Shown: positions 25,801 through 36,010, counted from the stretch's first letter. The stretch is 64,000 nucleotides of DNA from Planctomycetota bacterium (GCA_022574595.1 JACZRS010000005.1:62001-126000), one strand, 5' to 3'. Translations and numbers: made by a program. The notes: a model not told the origin generated them from the letters alone.

Positions 25801-28800
25801 GTGCTCAAGGCAATTGTCCGAATCTCACTCACTAACCGCGTGCTAGTCATACTAGCTACGCTGGCGATTTGTGTGTACGGCGTGGTGACCGCTCTTCGGC
25901 TCCCCGTTGATGTTCTGCCTGACCTCAACCGACCGACTGTTACAATTCTGATCGAAGCGCCGGGACTCGCACCGGAAGAGGTCGAAGTCCAGGTAACTTA
26001 TCCAATTGAGACGGTGATGAACGGTGCAGCAGGCGTCGAGCGAGTCAGGAGCGTCTCGGGGATTGGGTTGTCGGTCGTTTTTGTTGAGTTCGACTGGGAT
26101 ACGGATATCCGCTTCAACCGCCAAGTCGTTCAGGAGCGCATCAATCAGGCTGCCGAGCGTTTGCCCGAGGGGGTCACGCCATTCATGGCGCCCATTAGTT
26201 CGATAATGGGGGAGATCATGCTGGTGGGGGTGACGGGCGATGGCGTATCGCCAATGGATTTGCGGACTCTCGCTGACTGGACCATCCGACCGGCTCTGCT
26301 CGCGGTGCCGGGCATCGCTCAGGTAACGGTAATGGGGGGCGAACTGAAGCAGTTTCAAGTTCGGGCTAACCCCCAGAAGCTGCGCATCTACAACCTGACG
26401 CTGAAGGAACTTGAAGCAGCTGTACAGGAAAGCAACGAGAACTCCGGCGGCGGTTTTATCACCGATGAGAATCGAGAACTCGTCGTTCGCAATCTCGGAA
26501 GGGTTCGATCGGTTGCGGACATCGAGAACGCTTTGGTAGTTGCGCGAACGAGCGAAGGTGCTACAGTACCTGTTCGCGTTAAGGATGTGGCCCGAGTTAT
26601 CGAGGCCGGCTCTCCCATCAAGCGCGGTGACGGATCGATGAACGGCAAACCTGCTGTCATCATGGCGATCTCCAAGCAGCCTCACGCCGACACACGCAAA
26701 CTGACCACATTGATTGACGAGACGCTGGACAAACTGCGCCCAGGCCTCCCCGCAGGAACCATTGTCAACGCAGATCTGTTTCGTCAAGCGCACTTCATCG
26801 AAAACGCCAACGAAAATGTCGTTGAGGCGCTGCGTGATGGCGCTATTCTCGTGGTGATCATTCTTGCCTTGTTTCTCATGAATTTCCGTACAACTATTAT
26901 CACACTCACGGCTATACCGCTGTCTCTGCTGACGACGTTCATCGTGTTCGAGATGATGGGCGAATCGATCAACACCATGACGTTGGGAGGGATCGCTGTC
27001 GCCATCGGCGAGCTTGTCGATGATGCTATCGTCGGTGTGGAAAATGTATTTCGCCGTCTGCGCGAGAATCGTAGCGCGACCAATCCCAAGCCTCCCCTGC
27101 GCGTTGTCTTTGAGGCCACATCTGAAGTGCGAGGTCCAATCGTGATCGGCACGACGATTGTTTTGCTCGTCTTCCTTCCATTATTCGCATTGCCCGGGCT
27201 TTCCGGACGGTTGTTTCAACCGCTTGCCATTGCGTACATCGTTTCAATCCTGGCGTCGATGGTTGTATCGCTCACAGTAACTCCGGTGCTAGCGCTGTAC
27301 CTGCTTCCCAATGTAAAACGCATGGCGCACACTGATGACAGCTTCGTGTTGCGATGGTGTAAACAACTTGCTCTGAAATGCTATCAAGTGTCGATACCTC
27401 GGCCGTGGACAGTAATTAGTATCTGCGCTGTATTGGTTCTTTTAAGCGGGATTCGTGTAGCGTTTATGGGAACACAGTTCTTGCCTAGTTTTAACGAAGG
27501 TACAGCAACCGTCACGCTCATTGCCCAACCCGGGATATCACTTGTCGAGTCCAATCGGCTGGGTGTACGAGCAGAGGAATTACTGCTGGGGATTCCCGAG
27601 GTTAAGAGTACCGGTCGCCGAACTGGCAGGGCTGAACAGGATGAACATGCGGAGGGGGTCCACTACAGCGAGATCGATGTTGATTTTTGGACCGAGGACG
27701 AAGCCGATGAGCCGGATGAACATGTTACATATGATGGCCGGCGTGCGCCATCTGAGCTGCGGCCGCGAGAAACCGTGCTGGCTGAGTTTCGCGATAAACT
27801 CACCGACCTTCCAGGCATATCCCTGAACATTGGTCAACCGATCAGTCACAGGATCGACCATCTCGAATCGGGGGTTCGGGCTCAGATCGTCCTCAAGATC
27901 TTTGGCCCGGAATTGCGAGAGCTGCGCCGCCTTGCTGATGAACTTCGGGCGGCCATGGACGGTTTGCCCGGCATTGTCGATCTCCAGATCGAAAAGCAAG
28001 TTTTGATTCCACAACTTCGGATCCGTGTCGATCCTAATGAAGCGGCCCGATACGGATTCCGTGTCGGCGATTTGATTGAAACCCTTGAAACTGCGATGAA
28101 TGGAACCATCGTCTCCCAGGTACTTGATGGAATCAAGCAGTACGATTTGGTCGTCATGCTCGACGATCCCTGGCGCAGCGATCTCAGCGCGCTTCGTGAT
28201 CTTCGGCTAATCTCTCCAACAGGAGCCGTGGTTCTTCTGTCCGATACCGCAACGATTACCGAGATCCCGGGTCCGAACCAGATCGCGCGCGAAAATGTCC
28301 AACGAAGGATCGTTGTCTCCTGCAACGTTCAAGGACGCGATCTCGGCAGCACCGTCAAAGATATCAAGAAATCGATCGAGATGGACGTTGAGATCCCACA
28401 GGGATATTTCATTCGTCTCGAAGGGCAATTCGAATCGCAGCAGAAGGCGACGCGGGTGATCTTCATCCTGGGTAGCCTCTCACTACTGCTGATGCTTGGC
28501 ATCCTTTATAGTTACTTCAAGAACTTGGTGATGGCGCTGCAAGTGATGCTGAACATTCCAGCTGCGTTCATCGGCAGTGTCGCGGCGTTGTGGATTACCG
28601 ATCAACCGTTCAGCGTGGCAAGCCTTGTAGGGTTCATCAGCCTCTGTGGCATCGCCAGCAGAAACGGCGTGCTCATGATCAGCCACTACATCCACCTTAT
28701 GGCCGTAGAGGGAATGCCCTTTGGCAAGGAAATGGTGATTCGCGGAAGCCAGGAGCGCGTCGCGCCGGTTCTAATGACAGCTCTCACCACCGGCCTGGGT

Positions 28801-29214
28801 TTGATACCGCTCGCTCTGGCTGCCGGACAACCGGGAAAAGAATTGCTTTACCCGGTTGCAGTAGTGGTGATTGGTGGCCTGCTCACAAGCACGGTCCTCG
28901 ATTTCTTCGTCAGACCGGCTGCGTTTTTGAAATTCTCCGAAAATGCCTCACGCCGAATGTTAGAGCGCCTGAAAAGTGGTAGTGAAAGCCTTGCGGATCA
29001 AATGGATATCACTACAAGCGATACGCCAAAGGTCCCCAGCTCGACCAGTAAGCCCAAGAAGGACGAAGAAAAACCAACTACCGACGAGGTTAAATCTGAC
29101 TCGGCCAAAGCTACTCCAACAGCCCAAAAACAGTCCGATGCAAACGGCGATAACATGCCGGATAAACAATCACCTACCGAACCCAAAACTCCTCCACGAA
29201 AGGATACCCAATGA
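25801..29214 (+). CDS. Heavy-metal RND efflux pump (CzcA/CusA family)
   Basis: 1137 residues from GTG, with GAAAGG seven bases before. A proton-driven trimeric pump in the inner membrane. Start and N-terminal helix are typical (SLTNRVLVILATLAICVYGV), as are the porter segments (LPDLNRPTVTILIEAPGLAP). TM4 carries GELVDDAIVGVEN, about residues 403-416, with the proton-relay Asp pair in the DDA form rather than the DFG-type of zinc CzcA. The metal is therefore not fixed by this motif. A charged Pro/Lys/Asp tail of about 70 residues follows the last helix and is unusual. The next gene overlaps by 4 bases. Confidence 0.92.
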   Translation: MLKAIVRISLTNRVLVILATLAICVYGVVTALRLPVDVLPDLNRPTVTILIEAPGLAPEEVEVQVTYPIETVMNGAAGVERVRSVSGIGLSVVFVEFDWDTDIRFNRQVVQERINQAAERLPEGVTPFMAPISSIMGEIMLVGVTGDGVSPMDLRTLADWTIRPALLAVPGIAQVTVMGGELKQFQVRANPQKLRIYNLTLKELEAAVQESNENSGGGFITDENRELVVRNLGRVRSVADIENALVVARTSEGATVPVRVKDVARVIEAGSPIKRGDGSMNGKPAVIMAISKQPHADTRKLTTLIDETLDKLRPGLPAGTIVNADLFRQAHFIENANENVVEALRDGAILVVIILALFLMNFRTTIITLTAIPLSLLTTFIVFEMMGESINTMTLGGIAVAIGELVDDAIVGVENVFRRLRENRSATNPKPPLRVVFEATSEVRGPIVIGTTIVLLVFLPLFALPGLSGRLFQPLAIAYIVSILASMVVSLTVTPVLALYLLPNVKRMAHTDDSFVLRWCKQLALKCYQVSIPRPWTVISICAVLVLLSGIRVAFMGTQFLPSFNEGTATVTLIAQPGISLVESNRLGVRAEELLLGIPEVKSTGRRTGRAEQDEHAEGVHYSEIDVDFWTEDEADEPDEHVTYDGRRAPSELRPRETVLAEFRDKLTDLPGISLNIGQPISHRIDHLESGVRAQIVLKIFGPELRELRRLADELRAAMDGLPGIVDLQIEKQVLIPQLRIRVDPNEAARYGFRVGDLIETLETAMNGTIVSQVLDGIKQYDLVVMLDDPWRSDLSALRDLRLISPTGAVVLLSDTATITEIPGPNQIARENVQRRIVVSCNVQGRDLGSTVKDIKKSIEMDVEIPQGYFIRLEGQFESQQKATRVIFILGSLSLLLMLGILYSYFKNLVMALQVMLNIPAAFIGSVAALWITDQPFSVASLVGFISLCGIASRNGVLMISHYIHLMAVEGMPFGKEMVIRGSQERVAPVLMTALTTGLGLIPLALAAGQPGKELLYPVAVVVIGGLLTSTVLDFFVRPAAFLKFSENASRRMLERLKSGSESLADQMDITTSDTPKVPSSTSKPKKDEEKPTTDEVKSDSAKATPTAQKQSDANGDNMPDKQSPTEPKTPPRKDTQ

Positions 29215-29885
29215 TGATTTCACGACGATACCTTATGACATTACAGGCGATTATGGGGGTACTCGTCCTGACCTTTGGCTTGCTTTTAGTTCAGAGTTGC
29301 TCCGAGGCGGAGCACGCTGATGATGACCACGCTGACAACGGCGATGTGAGCCACGACGATGACGCCAATCATGATGATGATGGCGAGGCCGACGATCACG
29401 ATTCCGATGCACACGATGATGATGACGATGCCCATCATGATGACGACGACGATGACGGCGACGCCCATCACGATGACGAAGATGACCATGCCGAAGGTGG
29501 ACACGGAGAGCCGGTAGACTTCTCCGTTCCGGAAACTTATGGCCATGCCATTGAGGCAATCCACGCACAACTTGAGAAGATCGAGAAGCTCATCGCCACA
29601 GGGGGACTCAACCGCGTCCATGCAGAAGCTGCCGTCATCCGAGATATCGCCAATGGGATAGGTCGGCTTGCCTTGAAAGAAGGCTCCGGTGTTCCGCGCG
29701 ATGCCGTGCGCGAGATCAATCTCACTGCCAAAGATCTTGCAGCCAAGTTCGGCCCGATAGATGAAGCCGGTGATTCGGGAGATTCGGCCGGAACTCAGAA
29801 AGTATATGACGAGATGGTCGCGCTGTTTGAAACACTCGAGAAACACGCGCCGGATCATGATGACGATGACCATTATGATCATTGA
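29211..29885 (+). CDS. His/Asp-rich lipoprotein, probable metal buffer
   Basis: 224 residues. The lipobox LLVQSC predicts a lipoprotein. Residues about 35-102 are nearly all Asp and His (for example HHDDDDDDGDAHHDDEDDHA), and the last residues repeat the pattern (HDDDDHYDH). Between them is a helical domain, about residues 108-212, with YGHAIEAIHAQLEKIEKLIA and AVREINLTAKDLAAKFGPID, which resembles small helical bundles in other periplasmic metal-handling proteins. The His/Asp run could hold many divalent ions beside the RND pump. It is translationally coupled to the pump gene (ATGATG). Low-complexity sequence limits homology claims. Confidence 0.8.
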   Translation: MMISRRYLMTLQAIMGVLVLTFGLLLVQSCSEAEHADDDHADNGDVSHDDDANHDDDGEADDHDSDAHDDDDDAHHDDDDDDGDAHHDDEDDHAEGGHGEPVDFSVPETYGHAIEAIHAQLEKIEKLIATGGLNRVHAEAAVIRDIANGIGRLALKEGSGVPRDAVREINLTAKDLAAKFGPIDEAGDSGDSAGTQKVYDEMVALFETLEKHAPDHDDDDHYDH

Positions 29886-29945
29886 TGAATTGTTGTAGTG
29901 ATCGCCTTGGCACGTCGCGGGGCGATCCTCTTTCGGGAGCCGATG

Positions 29946-31394
29946 ATGAAGATAATACCATACCGAAATGTGCTGATGTGGCCGCTGGGATTTGCCGCGC
30001 TATTAGCAATAGGCTGCGTATCACTTGATCCCTCTGCCGATTTTGATGAAGCAATGGGTCTGGTTGAGCAACGAAGTGGTTGGCGACCAGACTGGAATGC
30101 GCCATGGTCCAGTTCAATAGAAGCATGGGATGGAGAAGCGCCCCTAAGCGTAGATCAAGCAGTCACCATCGCCTTGACTAATAACCGTCCAATCCGTATG
30201 GCCGTTGAGGGAATTGCCTCGGCCCGCGCAGACCTCGTACAGTCAGGCCTGCTACCGAATCCAGTACTCAGCGCCACGTTTGGTCCGGCTCTCAACGGGG
30301 ATGGCGGCGCCACTTCCATCTCTATAAGCCTTATTCAGCAACTGACCGATTTATGGCTTCGCCCGGCAAGAAAGGATGCAGCCGCCAGCGCGCTGCGGGA
30401 ACAGATTTTGGGGGTGAGCGACAAGGCACTGCGTCTTGTTGCAGATGTGCGCCAAGCACACACGGGCCTCATCTACGCTCAACGTGCATTAGCATTGACG
30501 CAATCTCATCGTGAATTGGTGGAACGTTCCATCGAAATCACTGAGCAGCGCATTGCTGCGGGTGTAGCCTCTCAACTCGATGTAAATCGACTGCACCAAC
30601 TCCTGCTTTCTCTTGAAACAGAACTTACTCTGCAAGAACTTGATCTCGACAAGCAAAAACGTGAGCTACTCGAAACGCTCGGTTTGGCCGAGTCGGCTGC
30701 GAATTGGAAGGCTCAGGACGAGAACGAATCTATAGAAGCTTGGTCGTATGAATTGCTAGAGTCTGATGTGATGAATCTAGCAGCTCTCCAAAGGCTCGAC
30801 GTCGCCGCAGCTCGCAAAGCATACGAAAGCAAACGCCACGAACTTAAAGTTGCAAATCTTGGCTCCATTCCTGAGGTTAAAGCAGGAGCTGCTTTCGAGC
30901 GTGATGAAGATCGGCGTGAGGAACTAGGCCCTGAATTCGATATCGAGATTCCCATCTTCGATAACAATAAAGCCAATGTCGCCAAGGTTATGTCCCAGCT
31001 AAGGCAGGCCGAGATCGAAGCCGACTTAGTTCTCCAACGAGCGGTTACACAAACTCGCACAGCCTGGCTTGACGCTCGAGCTAATCTACAACTGGTAACT
31101 TTCTTTCGTGAGCGTGTTATCGCACTGGCTCAGGAAAACCTTACGCTGGCCCAACAGGCTTTCAATGCCGGGCAAGTAGATATGACCGTTGTGCTTGAAA
31201 CCCAGCGCCAGTTGATTCAGGCAGAATCAGAACTTAACCAATTGGAACTTACCGCGACAAGTAGTATGATCGATCTTGAGTATGCCGTTGGCGGGACGCT
31301 TACTCCTGTGTCGGGAACGACTGACGACCAAACTTCACAGGTCCCTTCGCGTCCTACATCAAATCAAACCTCTAATCAAGGAGCGTCATCATGA
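29946..31394 (+). CDS. TolC-family outer-membrane efflux lipoprotein
   Basis: About 482 residues from the ATG at 29946, with GGGAG six bases upstream. Lipobox LLAIGC at about residue 24 indicates lipid attachment, as in CusC and OprM. Two homologous halves follow: IALTNNRPIRMAVEGIASAR to GLLPNPVLSATFGP and the second half FDIEIPIFDNNKANVAKVMS, then LAQENLTLAQQAFNAGQVDM. This is the outer channel for the adaptor and pump encoded before it, completing the tripartite efflux system. Stop overlaps the next gene by 4 bases. Confidence 0.9.
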   Translation: MKIIPYRNVLMWPLGFAALLAIGCVSLDPSADFDEAMGLVEQRSGWRPDWNAPWSSSIEAWDGEAPLSVDQAVTIALTNNRPIRMAVEGIASARADLVQSGLLPNPVLSATFGPALNGDGGATSISISLIQQLTDLWLRPARKDAAASALREQILGVSDKALRLVADVRQAHTGLIYAQRALALTQSHRELVERSIEITEQRIAAGVASQLDVNRLHQLLLSLETELTLQELDLDKQKRELLETLGLAESAANWKAQDENESIEAWSYELLESDVMNLAALQRLDVAAARKAYESKRHELKVANLGSIPEVKAGAAFERDEDRREELGPEFDIEIPIFDNNKANVAKVMSQLRQAEIEADLVLQRAVTQTRTAWLDARANLQLVTFFRERVIALAQENLTLAQQAFNAGQVDMTVVLETQRQLIQAESELNQLELTATSSMIDLEYAVGGTLTPVSGTTDDQTSQVPSRPTSNQTSNQGASS

Positions 31395-31870
31395 CCCGGA
31401 GTTTTCGTGTACTTGGATTTGTTGTTCTCACAATTGTCAGCCTGGCGTTGATCGCCCAATCTCGCCCCTCAGATTCATCGAAAGCAGATGGCTTATCGCT
31501 TGCTCGCGCCTATATGAAAGGAATGGAAACTGGCCAACTCGATGATCTGAACAAACTGTTCCTTCCAGATGGAAAAAGTAATATTCTAGAGAACGCCTCG
31601 AATGAGGGAAGTTGGGAGCACTATCGTGACCATCATCTCAAACCCGAGATGGAGGCCACCTCCAATTTTCGGGTTAGTGTTACCGAAGAAACCGAGACTA
31701 GATTTGGCTCAACGATATTAGTTCGCCAAGTTGGAACATTCTCGATGGAGGTCAAAGAAGAGTTGCGTAAGTATCGAATGGCTGTGACTTACTTGATCGT
31801 CGATCACTCTGGCAAGCCAAAGATCGCGCACATTCATTGGTCATCTCGTCCGGAACGGAAGAAACCCTAA
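31391..31870 (+). CDS. Exported NTF2/SnoaL-like protein of unknown role
   Basis: 159 residues. N-terminal signal sequence (VLGFVVLTIVSLALIAQS). The rest fits an NTF2-like fold: ARAYMKGMETGQLDDLNKLF (helix), LENASNEGSWEHYRDHHLKP, then beta strands ILVRQVGTFSMEV and MAVTYLIVDHSGKPKIAHIH. Small proteins of this kind are found at the end of copper and other metal operons. Function is not known. It is coupled to the TolC-like gene by ATGA overlap and is the last gene of the cluster. The kinase remnant on the other strand overlaps its final 30 bases. Confidence 0.75.
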   Translation: MTRSFRVLGFVVLTIVSLALIAQSRPSDSSKADGLSLARAYMKGMETGQLDDLNKLFLPDGKSNILENASNEGSWEHYRDHHLKPEMEATSNFRVSVTEETETRFGSTILVRQVGTFSMEVKEELRKYRMAVTYLIVDHSGKPKIAHIHWSSRPERKKP

Positions 31871-32525
31871 GTCATGTCGGAGCGGCAAATCATGCGTTCC
31901 TTGGCCGCACGACTCTTCATGTCGTAAAGAGACGAGACGATCACCACCGGGTATATGGCGCTCTGGTACAGTCAAAAATGCACCGCCAATCCTCTCTCCT
32001 ACCTTGCTTATACGAGTATCTTCAGCTTCGTTGAATGACAATCCGTAATCTACTATTATGACATCTGGCGCTTCCAACGACCTTACGATGATGTTGTCGG
32101 GCTTGATATCGCGGTGCTGTATACTCTGCGAGATTCCAATCCGTACAGTTTGGCACAGCTCTTGTGTAATGGCGACGGCCGACTCAAGCGGGACGACCGC
32201 CGCTATCATTGACAATCTTTGCAAGACCCTCCCCATCGATGTACTCCATAACAAAATACATCTCAGCGCACGGATCATCAAAATTCTCTGTGTTCCCATC
32301 TAACACTCTGGGAACTTTTGCACCGGCATCATGAAGAACTTTGAGGTTTGTTACTTCCTGCGCGATACGACGTCGCGCTTGACGGCTCTCTTGGTTCTTG
32401 AGATATTTGACCACGGCATGTGAGCCGTCATTCTTCTCGAGCACGAGGATTGTGTGTCCTTGTCCTCCGCCTGGCAGATTCTTGACGAACTCCCATCTAT
32501 CGTCCCAAGCATGTCGTTCGGTCAT
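31841..32525 (-). pseudogene. Ser/Thr protein kinase remnant
   Basis: The frame from 32525 gives a kinase N-lobe: NLPGGGQGHTILVLEK (Gly loop), HAVVKYLKNQ (Lys) and MYFVMEYIDGEGLAKIVNDS, then runs to a stop near 32184. The C-lobe continues in the next frame: PLESAVAITQELCQ, HRDIKPDNIIV (catalytic loop), VDYGLSFNEAEDTR (DYG for DFG), VGERIGGAFLTVPE. A one-base shift lies at about 32190-32205. Homology is lost after HIPGGDR near 31930, so the rest of the C-lobe is gone. Broken by a frameshift and truncation, and overlapping the end of the metal cluster, it marks a junction of old rearrangement. Confidence 0.75.
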
Positions 32526-32602
32526 CAGTTGGTCCAGATATATGCAGTAGATAATACAAGACTAGTGCAAGTAATTCCAGGTCATACTCACGCAGACACT
32601 AA

Positions 32603-32676
32603 TGGGCGTTACAGGACTCGAACCTGTGACCCCCGCCACGTAACGGCGGTGCTCTAGCCAACTGAGCTAAACGCCC
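32603..32676 (-). tRNA. tRNA-Val (anticodon TAC)
   Basis: All arms can be folded on the minus strand: acceptor GGGCGTT / AACGCCC (7 bp), D-stem GCTC / GAGC, anticodon stem CCGCC / GGCGG, T-stem ACAGG / CCTGT with loop TTCGAGT, discriminator A. The loop is GTTACGT, giving anticodon TAC (Val). G at 32 and G at 37 are uncommon for tRNA-Val, so identity is less sure than the tRNA call. No CCA is encoded. Its 3' end faces the metal cluster. Confidence 0.93.
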
Positions 32677-32831
32677 AAACCAAGCGCAATCAACATACTC
32701 AAACCGTGGATTACGCTTGTGATGGACAGCATCATCGTAGATGCCAAAGCTCAGCCGTCAAACTCACCTGCAAGTCATTATGATGGTTGCTTAGAAAACT
32801 ATCATTCCTTATAGAGAGGATTTGCACGGGT

Positions 32832-34358
32832 ATGGCTGAGAAAATTGCATTATTTTGGCCGGGCGATTATCGAGACAAGCCTAACCAATTGGCATTAGCG
32901 AGTGTTACACAGGCGACGGTGCAGTTGGAGACAGCTTTAACCAAGCTGGGGCGTGGGAGTTATCGCGTTGGGGGGTTTCTTACGAAGCCGCACCAGGCGA
33001 TTGAGAAGCTTGGGCCGATTGATGATCCGATGATCGGCGTGTGTGTGCATTGGTTTTATGGCCCGCACACAACCGATGGCGTGGTGGGGAAGGACAATCC
33101 GCTATTACTTGCGAGTAATTTTTCCGGCACTTGGCCGGGATTGGTTGGTTTGCTTAATACCGGAGCGTGTCTGGCGAGTGTTGATCGAGTTTTTTCGCGC
33201 ATCTGGACAAGTGCTAAGAATTGGTCGGAAGATGATGAATTTATGCAGCGGCTGGAGCAGTGGTGTAATAGTGGGAAGATTACATATCGTGTTGATGAAA
33301 TTACAACAGAAGTAGCTGTCAATGATGATGCAAATACAATTGCAAAGCGAGTTGCGAATCAGATTAAGAAGCGGCGAGTGCTAGCGTTGATGCTAGGCGA
33401 CACTTCGATGGGGATGATTAATGGGTATTTTGGGCCACGCTTACTTAATCCGATTGGTTTTACCGAGCATAAGGTTGATCAAGCATGGATAATTGATCGT
33501 GGCAAGGGAATTGATCGCAAGCGAATTGATGAAGCGTTTGAGTTTGTCAAGCAAGCGGGTGTGAAGTTTCATTGGGGTGAGATGGATAAGGGGGATGCGG
33601 AGGATTTTGATGAGAATGCCACGTGCGAACAGCTTCGTGATTACTTAGTTGTGCTTGATTTGATTGCTGAGTTTAAGGCTGATTGTCTGGGTTGGCAGTA
33701 TCAGCTTGGATTATTGTCGCTTAGACCACCATCAGATTTTGCGGAGGGGCTATTTAATTCGACGTGTCGGCCGGAATCGAACGGAGATACGATTGCCACA
33801 GCGACCGAGGCTGATCAGGGTAATTTGGTGCCGATGGAGATGATGAAACGTCTGCTTAAGGAAAAGGGTTTGCATCAAGCGGTGATGTTTCATGATGTCA
33901 GGTGGGGGGGTGAACATGATGGGCGTTTTGTCTGGGTTCTGCTTAATTCCGGTTCGTGTGGTGCTTATGCATTTAATCATGATGCGCATACGCTTGAAGG
34001 TGTACATTCTTATCGTCAGCCGGCCGGTTACTTTCCAGTTGCGGGCGGAACTTTTGCAGGTGAGAGTTTGCCGGGCGAGATAACTTGGTCGCGCTGCTAT
34101 ATAAGTGGGGGTGAGCTTTGGATGGATATTGGCAAAGGTGAGGTTATTGAGTTGCCGAAGCAAAAGCGTGATGCGTGGTGGGAGGGTACAACAAGGCAGT
34201 GGCCGTTTATGGCTGCGGATCTTGGGGTATCGCAGGAAACGATTATGGCTCATTACATGTCGAATCACATTGCAGTTGCCTATGGGGATATATTTGATGA
34301 GATGATTGCGTTAAGTCGTGCGTTGGGGATTAAAGTGCGGATAATGAGAGGAGGATGA
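32832..34358 (+). CDS. L-fucose/L-arabinose isomerase-family enzyme
   Basis: 508 residues from the ATG at 32832; the earlier TTG at 32787 is unlikely. It resembles the fucose/arabinose isomerase fold: [20 protein letters not shown] at the N-terminus, [37 protein letters not shown], and [20 protein letters not shown], with acidic residues expected to bind Mn. Such enzymes turn an aldose into a ketose (L-fucose, D-arabinose, L-arabinose). The ribulokinase-like gene follows with a 4-base overlap, so the product may be D-ribulose or a related ketose. Substrate inferred. Confidence 0.78.
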   Translation: MAEKIALFWPGDYRDKPNQLALASVTQATVQLETALTKLGRGSYRVGGFLTKPHQAIEKLGPIDDPMIGVCVHWFYGPHTTDGVVGKDNPLLLASNFSGTWPGLVGLLNTGACLASVDRVFSRIWTSAKNWSEDDEFMQRLEQWCNSGKITYRVDEITTEVAVNDDANTIAKRVANQIKKRRVLALMLGDTSMGMINGYFGPRLLNPIGFTEHKVDQAWIIDRGKGIDRKRIDEAFEFVKQAGVKFHWGEMDKGDAEDFDENATCEQLRDYLVVLDLIAEFKADCLGWQYQLGLLSLRPPSDFAEGLFNSTCRPESNGDTIATATEADQGNLVPMEMMKRLLKEKGLHQAVMFHDVRWGGEHDGRFVWVLLNSGSCGAYAFNHDAHTLEGVHSYRQPAGYFPVAGGTFAGESLPGEITWSRCYISGGELWMDIGKGEVIELPKQKRDAWWEGTTRQWPFMAADLGVSQETIMAHYMSNHIAVAYGDIFDEMIALSRALGIKVRIMRGG

Positions 34359-36010
34359 TGAGCACTTTTATTGGAATTGATGTAGGGACGGGCAGTGTTC
34401 GAGCTGGAGTTTTTGATGAGCAGGGTACACTTTTAGGATGTTCTACGAAGGCGATTCAGACTTGGAAGCCGCAAACGGATTTTGTTGAGCAATCATCAGA
34501 TGATATTTGGCGTGCTTGCTGCGATGTAGTAAATAGTGCCGTTAAAGAAGCGGGAATTAAGGGGGATCAAATTAAAGGAATTGGGTTTGATGCTACTTGT
34601 TCGCTAGTTGCGCTGGATGATCACGGTGAGCCTGTTACTGTAAGCCCAACAGGTAGTGATGAGCAGAATGTCATTGTTTGGATGGATCATCGGGCTATTG
34701 CGCAAGCTGAGAGGATAAATGCGACCAATCATGATGTGCTGAAGTATGTCGGAGGGGTGATTTCGCCGGAAATGCAGTCACCCAAGCTGCTTTGGCTTAA
34801 GGAGAATTTGCCAGGCTCGTGGCAAAGAACCGCGAAGTTCTTTGACCTGCCTGATTTTCTTACGTTCAAAGCAACGGGGTGCGAGACGCGCTCACTTTGC
34901 ACAACTGTTTGTAAATGGACATATCTAGGTCATGAAAAGGATGGTGATTCGTTTGGTCGTTGGGATGATTCGTTTTGGCGAGAGATTGGTTTAGGTCAAT
35001 TGGCTGATGAAGATTATACCCGCATAGGAAAACAAATTCGCCCTATGGGTGAAGCGATTGGTAAGGGACTATCTCAACAGGCAGCGCAAGAAATGGGGCT
35101 TGAAGCTGGCACACCTGTTGGGGTTTCGATAATCGATGCCCATGCGGGAGGAATTGGGGTAATTGGGGCTGCGATAAATGGAAATGCGCCTTCAGCAAAA
35201 GATATGGAAACACGTTTAGCGCTAATAGGGGGAACATCAAGTTGTCACATGACTGTTGCCAAAGATGCTCGATTTATTCCAGGGGTTTGGGGGCCGTACT
35301 TTTCTGCAATGATTCCTGGCTTGTGGCTTAATGAAGCAGGGCAGTCGGCAACGGGATCGCTGGTTGATCATGTAATTAATTCTCATGCGCGTTCAATTGA
35401 ACTTAAAGAAGAAGCAAGCAGCACTAATCGCACGGTTTATGAATTACTTAACCAGCGGCTAGAGGTTTTAGCAATTTCCGTAGATTATCCTGCAATGCTC
35501 ACACGCGATTTGCACGTTCTGCCATATTTTCATGGCAACCGTTCGCCTCGATCAGATCATACATTGCGCGGCATGATCAGCGGTTTATCACTGGGAGATA
35601 CAGTCGATGATTTAGCACTTATTTATCTAGCGACAATTCAGGCAATAGCTCACGGGACGCGTCACATTATTTCTACACTTAACCATCATGGGTATAAGAT
35701 CAATACCATCTTCGCTTGTGGCGGGGGGACTAAGAATCCTGTTTTCTTACGCGAACATGCGGATATAACTGGTTGCGATGTTGTGTTGGCGGAGCAAACT
35801 GAAGCTGTATTATTGGGGTCAGCAATGCTAGGTGCGGTTGCGGCTGGTGAGTATTCAACTGTACTTGAAGCAATGAGCGCAATGAGTAGTAGAGGTAAGA
35901 CTATTTCACCATCAAAAGGGAAAATTGCAGCATATCATGCTGCAAAGTATCGCGTATTTATGAAAATGTATGAGGATCAAATAGCTTATCGTGGATTGAT
36001 GGGCGATTGA
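34355..36010 (+). CDS. FGGY-family carbohydrate kinase (ribulokinase-like)
   Basis: 551 residues. FGGY kinases phosphorylate sugars such as xylulose or ribulose. Here the phosphate loop is [19 protein letters not shown], the substrate site includes [17 protein letters not shown], and the second domain has [12 protein letters not shown] and [20 protein letters not shown]. This closely resembles the D-ribulokinase/YpCarbK branch. Start at ATG 34355, or 34358, after GAGGAGG. Overlaps the isomerase stop by 4 bases; together they may feed D-arabinose or a related sugar to ribulose-5-phosphate. Its 3' end overlaps the convergent UDP-glucose dehydrogenase gene by 25 bases. Confidence 0.88.
   Translation: MMSTFIGIDVGTGSVRAGVFDEQGTLLGCSTKAIQTWKPQTDFVEQSSDDIWRACCDVVNSAVKEAGIKGDQIKGIGFDATCSLVALDDHGEPVTVSPTGSDEQNVIVWMDHRAIAQAERINATNHDVLKYVGGVISPEMQSPKLLWLKENLPGSWQRTAKFFDLPDFLTFKATGCETRSLCTTVCKWTYLGHEKDGDSFGRWDDSFWREIGLGQLADEDYTRIGKQIRPMGEAIGKGLSQQAAQEMGLEAGTPVGVSIIDAHAGGIGVIGAAINGNAPSAKDMETRLALIGGTSSCHMTVAKDARFIPGVWGPYFSAMIPGLWLNEAGQSATGSLVDHVINSHARSIELKEEASSTNRTVYELLNQRLEVLAISVDYPAMLTRDLHVLPYFHGNRSPRSDHTLRGMISGLSLGDTVDDLALIYLATIQAIAHGTRHIISTLNHHGYKINTIFACGGGTKNPVFLREHADITGCDVVLAEQTEAVLLGSAMLGAVAAGEYSTVLEAMSAMSSRGKTISPSKGKIAAYHAAKYRVFMKMYEDQIAYRGLMGD

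Noticed and set aside
25852-26793. 313-codon open frame on the minus strand inside the RND pump gene
   Set aside because: It is antisense to a strongly conserved gene; the GC-rich third positions of the pump codons explain the lack of stops. No domain in the translation.
21261-31870. A classic mer operon
   Set aside because: No mercuric reductase (MerA) and no MerT. Only the regulator's Cys spacing and the HMA domain are mer-like.
32454-32657. Open frame that runs through the tRNA
   Set aside because: It overlaps a tRNA that folds in full and the kinase remnant on the other strand.
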